Below, piece after piece: positions 1-8,100 of a DNA stretch of 64,000 nt. The notes beneath the pieces were generated by a model. It did no database searches. It saw only the letters and a list, made by a program, of their open reading frames with translations, and was not told the origin of the DNA. The position numbers and the translations under genes were made by a program. This DNA is from Pseudescherichia sp031987975 (GTDB lineage Bacteria > Pseudomonadota > Gammaproteobacteria > Enterobacterales > Enterobacteriaceae): positions 1-64,000 of the forward strand of contig NZ_DALZYX010000013.1 in NCBI RefSeq assembly GCF_031987975.1, in the 5' to 3' direction. The stretch's first letter is position 1. The number at the start of each line of letters is the position of its first letter.

Positions 1-29
1 CTGTTTCCGTGAAGTGATTCACGTTTGCC

Positions 30-110
30 GTTTCGATGGAGGCGCATTATAGGGAGTTATTCAGAGCTGACAAGCGGAAAAACACAATTTTATTTCAACC
101 GCTCATCTTT
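30..110 (-). promoter_or_regulatory. rRNA operon P1 promoter (rrnH position)
   Basis: Read on the minus strand there is TTGTCA (68-73), a 16-base spacer and a perfect TATAAT (46-51), followed by the GC-rich discriminator GCGCCTCC. An A/T-rich stretch upstream (about 76-110) looks like an UP element. This is the classic architecture of an enterobacterial rrn P1 promoter, including its 16-base spacer, and closely resembles rrnB/rrnH P1. It points leftward, so the 16S gene should begin just outside the window. It lies right behind gmhB, as rrnH does in E. coli. Confidence 0.88.
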
Positions 111-122
111 TCGTCATAACGG

Positions 123-689
123 CTATTTTTGCTGCTTTTTAATCGTTGCGGGCAGCTCTGCAAGGCTATTCAGCACCCAATCCGCTGCATTTTCCGCCTC
201 TGGCGTCACCGGTTTGCCGGTACGCACTAAGACTTTATGGCCGACGCCAGCCGCTGCCGCTGCCTGCATATCTTCTAATTTATCGCCGATCATATAGGAG
301 GCGGCCATATCAATGTGCAGGAAGTCGCGCGCGGAGTTCAGCATCCCCGGATGCGGCTTACGGCAGTCGCACACCTGGCGGAACTCTTCCACTGCACCCT
401 GGGGATGGTGAGGACAGTAATAGATGCCGTCCAGGTCAACGCCACGATCCGCCAGCGACCAGTCCATCCACTCGGTCAGGGTCTCAAACTGGGCTTCGGT
501 AAACTTGCCGCGGGCAATGCCGGACTGATTGGTCACCAGCACCAGCGCGAAGCCCATCGCTTTTAACTCACGCATAGCGTCAATGACGCCATCGATAAAC
601 TCAAAGTCGTCAATCTCGTGGACATAACCATGATCGACATTAATCGTGCCATCACGATCGAGAAAAATTGCGGGTACTGATTGTGCCAC
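123..689 (-). CDS. gmhB: D-glycero-beta-D-manno-heptose 1,7-bisphosphate 7-phosphatase
   Basis: GmhB removes the 7-phosphate from heptose bisphosphate in the cytoplasm, a step in making ADP-heptose for the LPS inner core. The protein has the HAD signature DRDGT (Asp11 nucleophile, Asp13) and a zinc loop with Cys92, His94, Cys107 and Cys109, as in the E. coli enzyme. I chose the GTG at 689 because AGGAGT precedes it at good spacing and the 188-residue product then aligns with the family start. The open frame runs upstream to 737, but that extension has no family match. It is transcribed toward the adjacent rRNA promoter and away from metN. Confidence 0.95.
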   Translation of the reverse strand: MAQSVPAIFLDRDGTINVDHGYVHEIDDFEFIDGVIDAMRELKAMGFALVLVTNQSGIARGKFTEAQFETLTEWMDWSLADRGVDLDGIYYCPHHPQGAVEEFRQVCDCRKPHPGMLNSARDFLHIDMAASYMIGDKLEDMQAAAAAGVGHKVLVRTGKPVTPEAENAADWVLNSLAELPATIKKQQK

Positions 690-777
690 CGGCTTACTCC
701 TGAAAAAGGCATGTCGCGCTAGTATCTCATGTTTCACGCGGCAAGAAAGTGCTCATCATAGCGAGTTACATTGAATT

Positions 778-793
778 AGACGTCTGGATGCCT
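778..793. promoter_or_regulatory. MetJ operator (met boxes) upstream of metN
   Basis: AGACGTCT at 778-785 is a perfect 8-base met box. The next 8 bases (GGATGCCT) match 5 of 8 positions of a second box, in the tandem arrangement bound by the MetJ repressor with S-adenosylmethionine. It sits 83 bases before metN, in the gmhB-metN divergent gap, where the E. coli metNIQ operator also lies. Repression by methionine excess is inferred from this site. Confidence 0.8.
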
Positions 794-875
794 TACCATC
801 CGCTCTGTTTACGGTCACTGCCCGTATCTGGCAGAACAAAATGCCACGGCTAACTCATACGACAAAAATATTCTA

Positions 876-1907
876 ATGATTAAACTTTCGAATATCACCA
901 AAGTGTTCCAGCAGGGGAACCGCACCATTCAGGCATTGAATAATGTCAGCCTGCATGTCCCTGCCGGACAAATTTATGGCGTCATCGGCGCATCGGGTGC
1001 CGGTAAAAGTACGCTGATTCGCTGCGTTAACCTGCTTGAGCGTCCGACGCAGGGCAGCGTTCAGGTTGGCGGTGAAGAGCTGACCACCTTATCGGAAGCG
1101 CAGCTTACCCGCGCACGCCGCCAGATTGGCATGATTTTCCAGCACTTTAACCTGCTGGCTTCCCGTACCGTCTACGGCAACGTGGCGCTGCCGCTAGAGC
1201 TGGATAACACCCCGGCGGCCGAAATCAAGCGTCGCGTGACCGAGCTGCTGGACCTGGTAGGCCTGGGCGATAAGCATGACAGCTATCCGGCTAACCTCTC
1301 CGGCGGCCAGAAGCAGCGCGTGGCGATTGCTCGTGCGCTGGCCAGCAATCCTAAAGTTCTGCTGTGCGATGAGGCCACCAGCGCGCTGGATCCGGCCACG
1401 ACCCGCTCTATTCTCGAGCTGCTGAAAGACATTAACCGTCGTCTCGGCTTAACCATTCTTCTTATTACGCATGAGATGGATGTTGTGAAGCGTATCTGTG
1501 ACTGCGTGGCGGTGATCAGCAATGGCGAGCTGATTGAGCAGGACACGGTTAGCGAAGTGTTCTCCCATCCGAAGACGCCGCTGGCCCAGCAGTTTATTCA
1601 GTCCACGCTGCATCTCGATATTCCGGAAGATTACCAGCAGCGTCTGAAGGCGGAACCCGAAGCTGACAGCGTGCCGATGCTGCGCATGGAGTTCACCGGC
1701 CAGTCCGTGGACGCGCCGCTGCTCTCTGAGACAGCCCGTCGGTTCAACGTTAACAACAACATTATCAGTGCGCAGATGGATTACGCCGGTGGCGTGAAGT
1801 TCGGCATTATGCTGACCGAAATGCACGGCTCGCAGCAGGATACCCAGGCCGCCATCGCCTGGCTGCAGGAACATCATGTAAAAGTAGAGGTACTGGGTTA
1901 TGTCTGA
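876..1907 (+). CDS. metN: D/L-methionine ABC transporter, ATP-binding subunit
   Basis: MetN is the ATPase of the MetNIQ importer of L- and D-methionine at the inner membrane. The 343 residues equal the E. coli length. Visible motifs are Walker A GASGAGKS (38-45), the ABC signature LSGGQ (141-145) and Walker B VLLCDE (161-166). The C-terminal part (about 265-340) is the NIL/ACT-like domain that binds methionine and gives trans-inhibition. It is the first gene of an operon with metI (8-base overlap) and metQ, behind a MetJ operator. Confidence 0.97.
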   Translation: MIKLSNITKVFQQGNRTIQALNNVSLHVPAGQIYGVIGASGAGKSTLIRCVNLLERPTQGSVQVGGEELTTLSEAQLTRARRQIGMIFQHFNLLASRTVYGNVALPLELDNTPAAEIKRRVTELLDLVGLGDKHDSYPANLSGGQKQRVAIARALASNPKVLLCDEATSALDPATTRSILELLKDINRRLGLTILLITHEMDVVKRICDCVAVISNGELIEQDTVSEVFSHPKTPLAQQFIQSTLHLDIPEDYQQRLKAEPEADSVPMLRMEFTGQSVDAPLLSETARRFNVNNNIISAQMDYAGGVKFGIMLTEMHGSQQDTQAAIAWLQEHHVKVEVLGYV

Positions 1908-2553
1908 GCCAATGATGTGGTTACTGGCGCGTGGCGTCTGGGAGACGCTGGCGATGACCTTTGTCTCCGGCTTCTTTGGATTCGTGATTGGCCTGCCGGT
2001 GGGTGTGCTGCTGTACGTTACCCGTCCGGGGCAGATCGTTGAGAACGCGAAGCTCTACCGCACCCTCTCCGCGCTGGTGAATATCTTCCGTTCAATTCCG
2101 TTTATTATCCTGCTGGTCTGGATGATCCCGTTCACCCGCGTGATTGTCGGCACCTCCATTGGCCTGCAGGCGGCGATTGTGCCGCTGACCGTTGGCGCTG
2201 CACCCTTTATTGCCCGTATGGTAGAGAACGCGCTGCTGGAGATCCCGACCGGCCTGATTGAGGCCTCCCGCGCTATGGGCGCCACGCCGATGCAGATCGT
2301 CCGCAAGGTTCTGCTGCCTGAAGCGATGCCGGGACTGGTCAACGCGGCCACCATCACGCTGATTACTCTGGTGGGCTACTCCGCCATGGGCGGTGCGGTC
2401 GGCGCAGGCGGGCTGGGCCAGATTGGCTATCAGTATGGTTATATCGGCTATAACGCCACCGTAATGAACACGGTACTGATATTATTAGTCGTGCTGGTTT
2501 ATCTGATTCAGTTCTCTGGCGATCGTATCGTCCGGGCAGTGACGCATAAATAG
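1900..2553 (+). CDS. metI: D/L-methionine ABC transporter, permease subunit
   Basis: MetI forms the membrane channel of the methionine importer. The 217-residue protein is hydrophobic throughout, with about five membrane segments. It carries the EAA-type coupling region around 'IEASRAMGATPMQIVRKVLLP', which docks on MetN. The start overlaps the end of metN by 8 bases, which indicates translational coupling. Length and sequence match E. coli MetI closely. Confidence 0.97.
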   Translation: MSEPMMWLLARGVWETLAMTFVSGFFGFVIGLPVGVLLYVTRPGQIVENAKLYRTLSALVNIFRSIPFIILLVWMIPFTRVIVGTSIGLQAAIVPLTVGAAPFIARMVENALLEIPTGLIEASRAMGATPMQIVRKVLLPEAMPGLVNAATITLITLVGYSAMGGAVGAGGLGQIGYQYGYIGYNATVMNTVLILLVVLVYLIQFSGDRIVRAVTHK

Positions 2554-2596
2554 CGTTGTACACAACACAATCGACTCAGTGAGTTAAGGAAATAAC

Positions 2597-3412
2597 ATGG
2601 TGTTCAAATTTAAGACCTTTGCGGCGGCGGGTGCGCTGATTGGTGCTCTGGCATTGGTAGGCTGCGGCCAGGACGAGAAAGATCCGAACCACATTAAAGT
2701 GGGCGTTATCGTCGGTGCCGAGCAGCAGGTTGCAGAAGTGGCAGCAAAAGTGGCTAAAGACAAGTACGGTCTCGACGTTGAACTGGTAACTTTCAACGAC
2801 TACGTGCTACCAAACGAAGCGCTGAGCAAAGGCGATATTGATGCTAACGCCTTCCAGCACAAACCGTACCTGGATCAGCAGATCAAAGATCGCGGCTACA
2901 AGCTGGTTTCCGCCGGTAATACCTTTGTCTACCCGATCGCTGGCTATTCCAAGAAGATTAAATCGCTGAGCGAGCTGCAGGATGGCGCGCAGATTGCGGT
3001 TCCGAACGATCCGACCAACCTGGGCCGCACTCTGCTGCTGCTGCAAAAACAGGGTCTGATTAAGCTGAAAGAGGGTGTTGGCCTGCTGCCGACCGTTCTG
3101 GACGTGACCGAGAACCCGAAAAACCTCAAAATTGTTGAGCTGGAAGCACCGCAGCTGCCGCGCTCGCTGGACGACGCACAGATTGCCCTGGCGGTCATTA
3201 ATACCACCTATGCCAGCCAGATCAACCTGACTCCGGCGAAAGACGGTATCTTTGTTGAAGATAAAGATTCCCCGTATGTGAACATGATCGTAACCCGCGA
3301 AGACAATAAAGACGCGGAAAACGTGAAGAAATTCGTTCAGGCCTACCAGTCTGACGAAGTTGACCAGGCGGCGAACAAGGTCTTTAACGGCGGCGCAGTT
3401 AAAGGCTGGTAA
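2597..3412 (+). CDS. metQ: Methionine-binding lipoprotein of the MetNIQ importer
   Basis: MetQ is the periplasmic methionine-binding component, anchored as a lipoprotein. The N-terminus has a short positive stretch, a hydrophobic core and a lipobox LVGC with the lipidated cysteine near residue 23. The rest is an NlpA/MetQ-family binding fold; 271 residues equals the E. coli length. It follows metI after 43 bases with a good ribosome site (AAGGA), and a hairpin terminator closes the operon. Confidence 0.97.
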   Translation: MVFKFKTFAAAGALIGALALVGCGQDEKDPNHIKVGVIVGAEQQVAEVAAKVAKDKYGLDVELVTFNDYVLPNEALSKGDIDANAFQHKPYLDQQIKDRGYKLVSAGNTFVYPIAGYSKKIKSLSELQDGAQIAVPNDPTNLGRTLLLLQKQGLIKLKEGVGLLPTVLDVTENPKNLKIVELEAPQLPRSLDDAQIALAVINTTYASQINLTPAKDGIFVEDKDSPYVNMIVTREDNKDAENVKKFVQAYQSDEVDQAANKVFNGGAVKGW

Positions 3413-3436
3413 TCTCTCCTCGGTGTAATATCATTC

Positions 3437-3462
3437 AGGGCGGGCGCAAGCCCGCCTTGTCA
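3437..3462 (+). terminator. Rho-independent terminator after metQ
   Basis: A perfect 7-base stem GGCGGGC/GCCCGCC with loop GCAA (3439-3456) is followed by TTGTCATTT. It lies 26 bases past the metQ stop and should end the metNIQ transcript. The T-run is short, so efficiency is uncertain. Confidence 0.75.
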
Positions 3463-3519
3463 TTTATGCAGGCAACTGGTTCAATAACTGACAATTTGAT
3501 CACTCATTGAGGAAATACT

Positions 3520-3927
3520 ATGCGTGCTTTACCGATCTGTTTACTGGCACTCATGCTCAGCGGCTGCTCCATGCTAAGCAGATCTCCCGTCGAACCCGTA
3601 CAAAGCAACGCAGCAACGCCGCCGAAAGCGGAGCCAGCTAAAGCGAAAGTGTCCCCTCCGGCTCCGGTCAGAGTCATCACCAACCCGGAAGAGCTGATCG
3701 GCAAGACGTTCCGCGATTTGGGCGAGGTCTCCGGTGATTCCTGCCAGGCGAGCAACCAGGACTCACCTCCGAACATCCCAACCGCCCGCAAACGTATGCA
3801 GATCAATGCGGCCAAAATGAAAGCCAACGCCGTCCTTCAGCACAGCTGCGAAGTGACCAGCGGCACGCCGGGCTGCTACCGCCAGGCCGTGTGCATCGGA
3901 TCGGCGCTTAACGTTTCGGCGAAATGA
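3520..3927 (+). CDS. rcsF: Rcs phosphorelay outer-membrane sensor lipoprotein
   Basis: RcsF senses LPS and outer-membrane damage and signals through IgaA to the Rcs phosphorelay. It is threaded through outer-membrane porins by BamA, which is also encoded in this window. The 135 residues show a signal with lipobox LSGC, a proline/alanine-rich linker (about 22-55) and a C-terminal domain with four cysteines that form the two essential disulfides. The E. coli protein has 134 residues. Its stop overlaps the trmO start (ATGA), which suggests co-translation. Confidence 0.96.
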   Translation: MRALPICLLALMLSGCSMLSRSPVEPVQSNAATPPKAEPAKAKVSPPAPVRVITNPEELIGKTFRDLGEVSGDSCQASNQDSPPNIPTARKRMQINAAKMKANAVLQHSCEVTSGTPGCYRQAVCIGSALNVSAK

Positions 3928-4631
3928 GCACCTTTCAGTTTGCGCAGATAGGCGTTATTCGCTCCCCCTATAAAGAGAAGTTTGCCGTTCCGCGCCAGCC
4001 GGGGCTGGTGAAAAGCGGCGGCGGTGAGCTTCATCTCATCGCCCCCTATAACCAGGCCGATGCGGTGCGCGGGCTGGAGGCGTTTAGCCATCTCTGGCTG
4101 CTGTTTATTTTCCATCAAACGATGGAGGGTGGCTGGCGGCCAACCGTGCGCCCTCCCCGGCTCGGCGGCAACGCCAGAATGGGGGTATTTGCCACCCGCT
4201 CGACCTTTCGTCCGAATCCCATCGGCATGTCTCTGGTTGAGCTAAAGGGCATCCGTTGCCAGGGTGAGCAGGTGATCCTCGATCTGGGCAGTCTCGATCT
4301 GGTGGACGGCACGCCGGTAGTGGATATCAAACCCTACCTGCCCTTTGCCGAGGCGCTGCCGGACGCGAAAGCCAGCTACGCCCAGCAGGCCCCCCAAGCC
4401 ACCATGCCGGTGAACTTTACCCTTGAGCTTGCCGAGCGCCTGCCGCAACTGGAAAAACGCTATCCGCATCTTCGGCAGTTTATTGTCGAGGTGCTGGCCC
4501 AGGATCCGCGCCCGGCCTATCGCCAGCAGGAGGAAGCAGGCAAGGAATATGCCGTCTGGCTGCTCGATTTTAACGTCCGCTGGCGGGTGACCGAGGCGGG
4601 CTTTGAGGTCTTTGCGCTGGAAGCGCGGTAA
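3924..4631 (+). CDS. trmO: tRNA (adenine37-N6)-methyltransferase
   Basis: TrmO (YaeB/TsaA, UPF0066 beta-barrel fold) uses S-adenosylmethionine to methylate N6 of t6A37 in tRNA-Thr(GGU). The sequence contains the family-defining stretch RSTFRPNPIGMS, which contributes to SAM binding, and a conserved DIKPYLP segment. Length is 235 residues, as in E. coli. The ATG lies inside the rcsF stop codon context with 4 bases shared, so the two genes form one transcription unit. Confidence 0.95.
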   Translation: MSTFQFAQIGVIRSPYKEKFAVPRQPGLVKSGGGELHLIAPYNQADAVRGLEAFSHLWLLFIFHQTMEGGWRPTVRPPRLGGNARMGVFATRSTFRPNPIGMSLVELKGIRCQGEQVILDLGSLDLVDGTPVVDIKPYLPFAEALPDAKASYAQQAPQATMPVNFTLELAERLPQLEKRYPHLRQFIVEVLAQDPRPAYRQQEEAGKEYAVWLLDFNVRWRVTEAGFEVFALEAR

Positions 4632-4648
4632 ATTCTGCCCGCTCTCTT

Positions 4649-4675
4649 TTGACATAGCTGTCTCGCTGGTAAACT
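4649..4675 (+). promoter_or_regulatory. Putative sigma-70 promoter for proS
   Basis: A perfect TTGACA (4649-4654) is followed 15 bases later by TAAACT (4670-4675), 68 bases before the proS start. The spacer is shorter than the usual 17, so the exact -10 is uncertain. The position between trmO and proS and the perfect -35 support a promoter. Confidence 0.5.
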
Positions 4676-4742
4676 GAATCACTTTTTTTGTGTCAGGCCC
4701 GCGTTGGGCCTGTGCCCATCGTCCAAATGGAATCGTAATAAC

Positions 4743-6461
4743 ATGCGTACTAGCCAATATCTGCTCTCCACCCTGAAGGAGACACCTGCCGACGCCGAAG
4801 TGATCAGCCACCAGCTGATGCTGCGCGCCGGGTTGATCCGCAAGCTGGCCTCCGGGTTATACACCTGGCTGCCGACCGGCGTGCGCGTTCTGAAAAAAGT
4901 CGAAAACATCGTGCGTGAAGAGATGAACAACGCCGGTGCGATCGAGGTGTTAATGCCGGTGGTTCAGCCCGCTGACCTGTGGCAGGAGAGCGGTCGCTGG
5001 GAGCAGTACGGTCCGGAGCTGCTGCGTATTGCCGATCGCGGCGAGCGTCCGTTTGTTCTCGGCCCGACGCATGAAGAGGTCATCACCGATCTGATCCGTA
5101 ACGAACTCAGCTCCTACAAGCAGCTGCCGCTGAACTTCTATCAGATCCAGACCAAATTCCGTGACGAAGTGCGTCCGCGCTTTGGCGTGATGCGCTCCCG
5201 TGAGTTCCTGATGAAAGACGCCTACTCTTTCCATACCTCGCAGGAATCCTTACAGCTGACCTACGACGCGATGTATGCCGCCTACAGCAAAATCTTCAGC
5301 CGTATGGATCTCGACTTCCGTGCCGTGCAGGCGGATACCGGCTCTATCGGCGGCAGCGCCTCCCACGAGTTCCAGGTGCTGGCTAAGAGCGGTGAAGACG
5401 ATGTGATCTTCTCCGATACCTCTGACTACGCGGCCAACATTGAGTTTGCTGAAGCGCTTGCGCCGAAAGAAGCGCGCGCGGCGGCAACCCAGGAGATGAC
5501 TCTGGTCGATACGCCGAACGCGAAAACCATCGCCGAGCTGGTTGAGCAGTTTAACCTGCCGATTGAAAAAACCGTTAAGACCCTGCTGGTGAAAGCGGTA
5601 GAGGGTGGCGCTTACCCGCTGGTCGCTCTGCTGGTACGTGGCGATCACGAGCTGAACGAAGTGAAAGCAGAGAAGCTGCCGCAGGTTGCCAGCCCGCTGA
5701 CCTTCGCGACCGAAGCTGAGATCCGCGCTATCGTCAACGCCGGCCCAGGCTCCCTCGGCCCGGTGAATATGCCGATCCCAGTGGTTATTGACCGTACCGT
5801 TGCTGTCATGAGCGATTTCTCTGCCGGCGCGAACGTTGACGGCAAGCACTACTTCGGCATTAACTGGGATCGCGATGTGGCGACCCCGGAAGTCGCTGAC
5901 ATCCGTAACGTTGTTGCAGGCGACCCAAGCCCGGACGGCCAGGGTACCCTGCTGATCAAGCGTGGCATCGAAGTGGGTCACATCTTCCAGCTGGGCACCA
6001 AGTACTCTGAAGCATTGAAAGCGTCAGTCCAGGGTGAAGATGGTCGTAACCAGACGCTGACCATGGGCTGCTACGGCATCGGCGTAACGCGCGTGGTGGC
6101 TGCGGCCATTGAGCAGAACCACGACGAGCGCGGTATCGTCTGGCCGGACGCGATTGCGCCGTTCCAGGTTGCCATTCTGCCGATGAACATGCACAAATCC
6201 TTCCGCGTGCAGGAGCTGGCTGAGAAGCTCTACGCTGAGCTGAACGCGCAGGGAATTGAGGTGCTGATGGACGATCGTAAAGAGCGTCCGGGCGTGATGT
6301 TTGCTGATATGGAGCTGATTGGTATTCCGCACACCATCGTGATCGGCGATCGCAACCTCGACAGCGACGATATCGAATACAAATACCGCCGCAACGGCGA
6401 GAAGCAGCTGATTAAAACCGGCGACATCCTCGACTATCTGGTTAAAGTCATCAAAGGCTAA
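4743..6461 (+). CDS. proS: Prolyl-tRNA synthetase
   Basis: ProS charges tRNA-Pro with proline in the cytoplasm. It is a bacterial-type class II synthetase of 572 residues, the E. coli length. The order is: N-terminal catalytic motifs (motif 2 region FRDEVRPRFGVMRSREF), the YbaK-like editing insertion at about 220-400 that hydrolyses mischarged Ala-tRNA-Pro, then motif 3 (GCYGIGVTR) and the anticodon-binding domain. I chose the ATG at 4743 because it gives the exact family N-terminus (MRTSQYLLSTL); the open frame extends 13 codons upstream without support. Confidence 0.97.
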   Translation: MRTSQYLLSTLKETPADAEVISHQLMLRAGLIRKLASGLYTWLPTGVRVLKKVENIVREEMNNAGAIEVLMPVVQPADLWQESGRWEQYGPELLRIADRGERPFVLGPTHEEVITDLIRNELSSYKQLPLNFYQIQTKFRDEVRPRFGVMRSREFLMKDAYSFHTSQESLQLTYDAMYAAYSKIFSRMDLDFRAVQADTGSIGGSASHEFQVLAKSGEDDVIFSDTSDYAANIEFAEALAPKEARAAATQEMTLVDTPNAKTIAELVEQFNLPIEKTVKTLLVKAVEGGAYPLVALLVRGDHELNEVKAEKLPQVASPLTFATEAEIRAIVNAGPGSLGPVNMPIPVVIDRTVAVMSDFSAGANVDGKHYFGINWDRDVATPEVADIRNVVAGDPSPDGQGTLLIKRGIEVGHIFQLGTKYSEALKASVQGEDGRNQTLTMGCYGIGVTRVVAAAIEQNHDERGIVWPDAIAPFQVAILPMNMHKSFRVQELAEKLYAELNAQGIEVLMDDRKERPGVMFADMELIGIPHTIVIGDRNLDSDDIEYKYRRNGEKQLIKTGDILDYLVKVIKG

Positions 6462-6469
6462 CCTCTTCT

Positions 6470-6493
6470 CTGCCCGGCAAGCCTGCCGGGCAG
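6470..6493. terminator. Bidirectional hairpin between convergent proS and arfB
   Basis: A 10-base perfect stem CTGCCCGGCA/TGCCGGGCAG with loop AGCC fills the 35-base gap between the converging stop codons. T-runs on either side are poor, so termination efficiency is inferred from the stem alone. In K-12 this gap holds nlpE and yaeF. Confidence 0.6.
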
Positions 6494-6496
6494 ATT

Positions 6497-6916
6497 CTAC
6501 TCCCCGCCGCGCACCTTACCGCGCATCGCCTTTACCGATGACTTTTGCGACTTGGTCGCCAGACGTCGCTCTTTCGACGCCCGGGTTGGCCGCGTAGGAC
6601 GGCGGCTTTTTTGCTCTACCATCAGCTCCTGAATCAACGACACCAGTCGGGCCAGCGCCGCTTCACGGTTCATCTCCTGGCTGCGGTACTCCTGAGCCTT
6701 GATCACCACCATTCCATCGCTGGTGATCAGATGGTGGCTCGCCGCCAGCAGGCGCTCTTTATACGCATCCGGCAGGCTGGAGGCCTTGATATCGAAGCGC
6801 AGGTGGATCGCCGTGGAGGTTTTATTGACGTGCTGACCACCCGCCCCCTGGGCACGAATGGCGGTCAGCTCGATCTCGCTGTCGGGAATGGCAACGCTGC
6901 GTGAAATCTCGATCAT
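6497..6916 (-). CDS. arfB: Alternative ribosome-rescue factor / peptidyl-tRNA hydrolase
   Basis: ArfB (YaeJ) frees ribosomes stalled on non-stop mRNA by hydrolysing the peptidyl-tRNA. The release-factor signature GGQ lies in the segment AQGAGGQHVNKTSTAIHLR, near residue 27. The basic C-terminal tail (about 100-139, rich in Arg and Lys) is the part that enters the empty mRNA channel. Length is 139, against 140 in E. coli. The start overlaps the yaeQ stop by 4 bases, so the pair is one operon. Confidence 0.95.
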   Translation of the reverse strand: MIEISRSVAIPDSEIELTAIRAQGAGGQHVNKTSTAIHLRFDIKASSLPDAYKERLLAASHHLITSDGMVVIKAQEYRSQEMNREAALARLVSLIQELMVEQKSRRPTRPTRASKERRLATKSQKSSVKAMRGKVRGGE

Positions 6917-7458
6917 GCCGCGCTCTGCCAGGTTGTCAGGTGGATCTCCAGGTTATTCTCCGCATCAGAAAGCCAGATTGCGCCATCCTGGATGGTCGCC
7001 TGTAGCGCCATGGTGCGGGAGGCAAAGGCGCTCAGCTGGGCCAGCTGCTCATCGTCAAGATACCAGATGCTCAGGTTACTGAATCCAGCCAGCTTGTTCT
7101 GATTCTGCTGCCACCAGACCTGTGCCGCCCGGCTGTTGTAGGTGAAGAGTGCAACCTCTTTTGACTGGGTGCAGGCTTTCTTGATGCGCCGCTCCTCCGG
7201 CAGCCCCAGCTCAATCCACAGGTCGATCCCCAGATGATCGTTGCGCAGCCAGGCTTCCGGCTCATCCTCGGCGCTGAGGCCGCGGGTAAACTGCAGCCGT
7301 TCGTTGGCAAATTTGATCCACGCCAGCAGGCGCAGCATCATGCGCTCCTGGGTCTCAGAAGGGTGGCGCGCCAGGGTCAGGGTGGCATCAAGAAACTGGT
7401 TGCGGTCCAGATCGGCCACGTTCACCGTCGCTTTATAAATGGTTGCTTTCAATGCCAT
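6913..7458 (-). CDS. yaeQ: YaeQ family protein (PD-(D/E)XK-like fold, function unknown)
   Basis: A 181-residue cytoplasmic protein of the YaeQ family, identical in length to E. coli YaeQ. The family has a PD-(D/E)XK nuclease-like fold, but no nuclease activity is established. It has been linked to suppression of loss of RfaH in transcript elongation. I chose the ATG at 7458 because GGAG precedes it and the family begins MALKATIYKATV. The frame runs 14 codons upstream without family support. Co-transcribed with arfB. Confidence 0.9.
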   Translation of the reverse strand: MALKATIYKATVNVADLDRNQFLDATLTLARHPSETQERMMLRLLAWIKFANERLQFTRGLSAEDEPEAWLRNDHLGIDLWIELGLPEERRIKKACTQSKEVALFTYNSRAAQVWWQQNQNKLAGFSNLSIWYLDDEQLAQLSAFASRTMALQATIQDGAIWLSDAENNLEIHLTTWQSAA

Positions 7459-7529
7459 GTCATCGCTCCTTCGCAAAATAGCGCCCATTGTAGCAAACAT
7501 TCGGTCCGCTGATATTGCCGGGATGAGTA

Positions 7530-7538
7530 TGGTATAGT
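7530..7538 (+). promoter_or_regulatory. Extended -10 promoter candidate for yaeP-rof
   Basis: TG-G-TATAGT at 7530-7538 is an extended -10 element with 5 of 6 matches to TATAAT. It lies 80 bases before the yaeP start, in the gap divergent from yaeQ. No good -35 sits 17 bases upstream (TGATAT), which fits an extended -10 promoter. Confidence 0.45.
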
Positions 7539-7617
7539 CACCTTGCTAAACAGAGTTAATCTTCGTAGGCTTAAACTTACATCCCACGGTGAAGTCAATA
7601 CGCTGACAGGAGGGTAT

Positions 7618-7818
7618 GTGGATAATTATTGTGAGTTAATACGCAAGCGGTATGCGGAAATTGCCAGCGGAGACTTAGGGTTTATCCCGGATGCGCTGAG
7701 CTGCGTATTAAAAGCGCTCAATGAAGTAGCGTCGGACGATCTGCTTCCTGAGCCCGTCAGGGAAAAGGCAGCCTATGCTGCCGCGAACTTACTGGTGAGC
7801 GATTATGTCAATGAATGA
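7618..7818 (+). CDS. yaeP: YaeP family small protein, function unknown
   Basis: A 66-residue acidic protein matching the conserved UPF0253 family in length and sequence (core YCELIRKRYAEIASGDLG). Its function is not known. I place the start at the GTG at 7618 because AGGAGGG lies just upstream and the family begins at that residue. The open frame could extend to 7543, but that part has no ribosome site and no family match. It overlaps rof by 14 bases, so the two are translated from one mRNA. Confidence 0.9.
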   Translation: MDNYCELIRKRYAEIASGDLGFIPDALSCVLKALNEVASDDLLPEPVREKAAYAAANLLVSDYVNE

Positions 7819-8065
7819 AACGTATCAACCCATCAACTGCGATGACTATGACAACCTTGAACTCGCCTGCCAGCATCATCTGTTACTGACGCTGACGCTG
7901 AAAGATGGCGAAGAGCTAAAGGCCAAAGCCAGCGATTTAGTCTCGCGAAAGAACGTTGAGTATCTGCTCGTCGATGCAGCAGGTGAAACGCGTGAACTCC
8001 GTCTCGACAAAATTGCCAGCTTTAGCCACCCGGATATCGGCACCGTTGTGGTGAGCGAATCCTGA
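7805..8065 (+). CDS. rof: Rho-binding antiterminator
   Basis: Rof (YaeO) binds transcription termination factor Rho near its primary RNA-binding site and blocks termination. The 86-residue product is almost identical in length and sequence to the E. coli protein, with the Sm-like core CQHHLLLTLTLKDGEEL and the acidic surface used for Rho contact. It starts inside yaeP, 14 bases before that gene's stop. A perfect palindrome follows the stop. Confidence 0.95.
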   Translation: MSMNETYQPINCDDYDNLELACQHHLLLTLTLKDGEELKAKASDLVSRKNVEYLLVDAAGETRELRLDKIASFSHPDIGTVVVSES

Positions 8066-8076
8066 ACCTGTTCCAG

Positions 8077-8100
8077 CGGGCAGCATGCTGCCCGTCATTT
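8077..8100. terminator. Bidirectional terminator between rof and tilS
   Basis: The 18-base perfect palindrome CGGGCAGCATGCTGCCCG (8077-8094) lies between the converging rof and tilS stop codons and is followed on the plus strand by TCATTT. It should fold in transcripts from both sides. Confidence 0.65.

Noticed and set aside
25..297. Plus-strand frame at the left edge
   Set aside because: It crosses the rRNA promoter and runs antisense to gmhB; no support.
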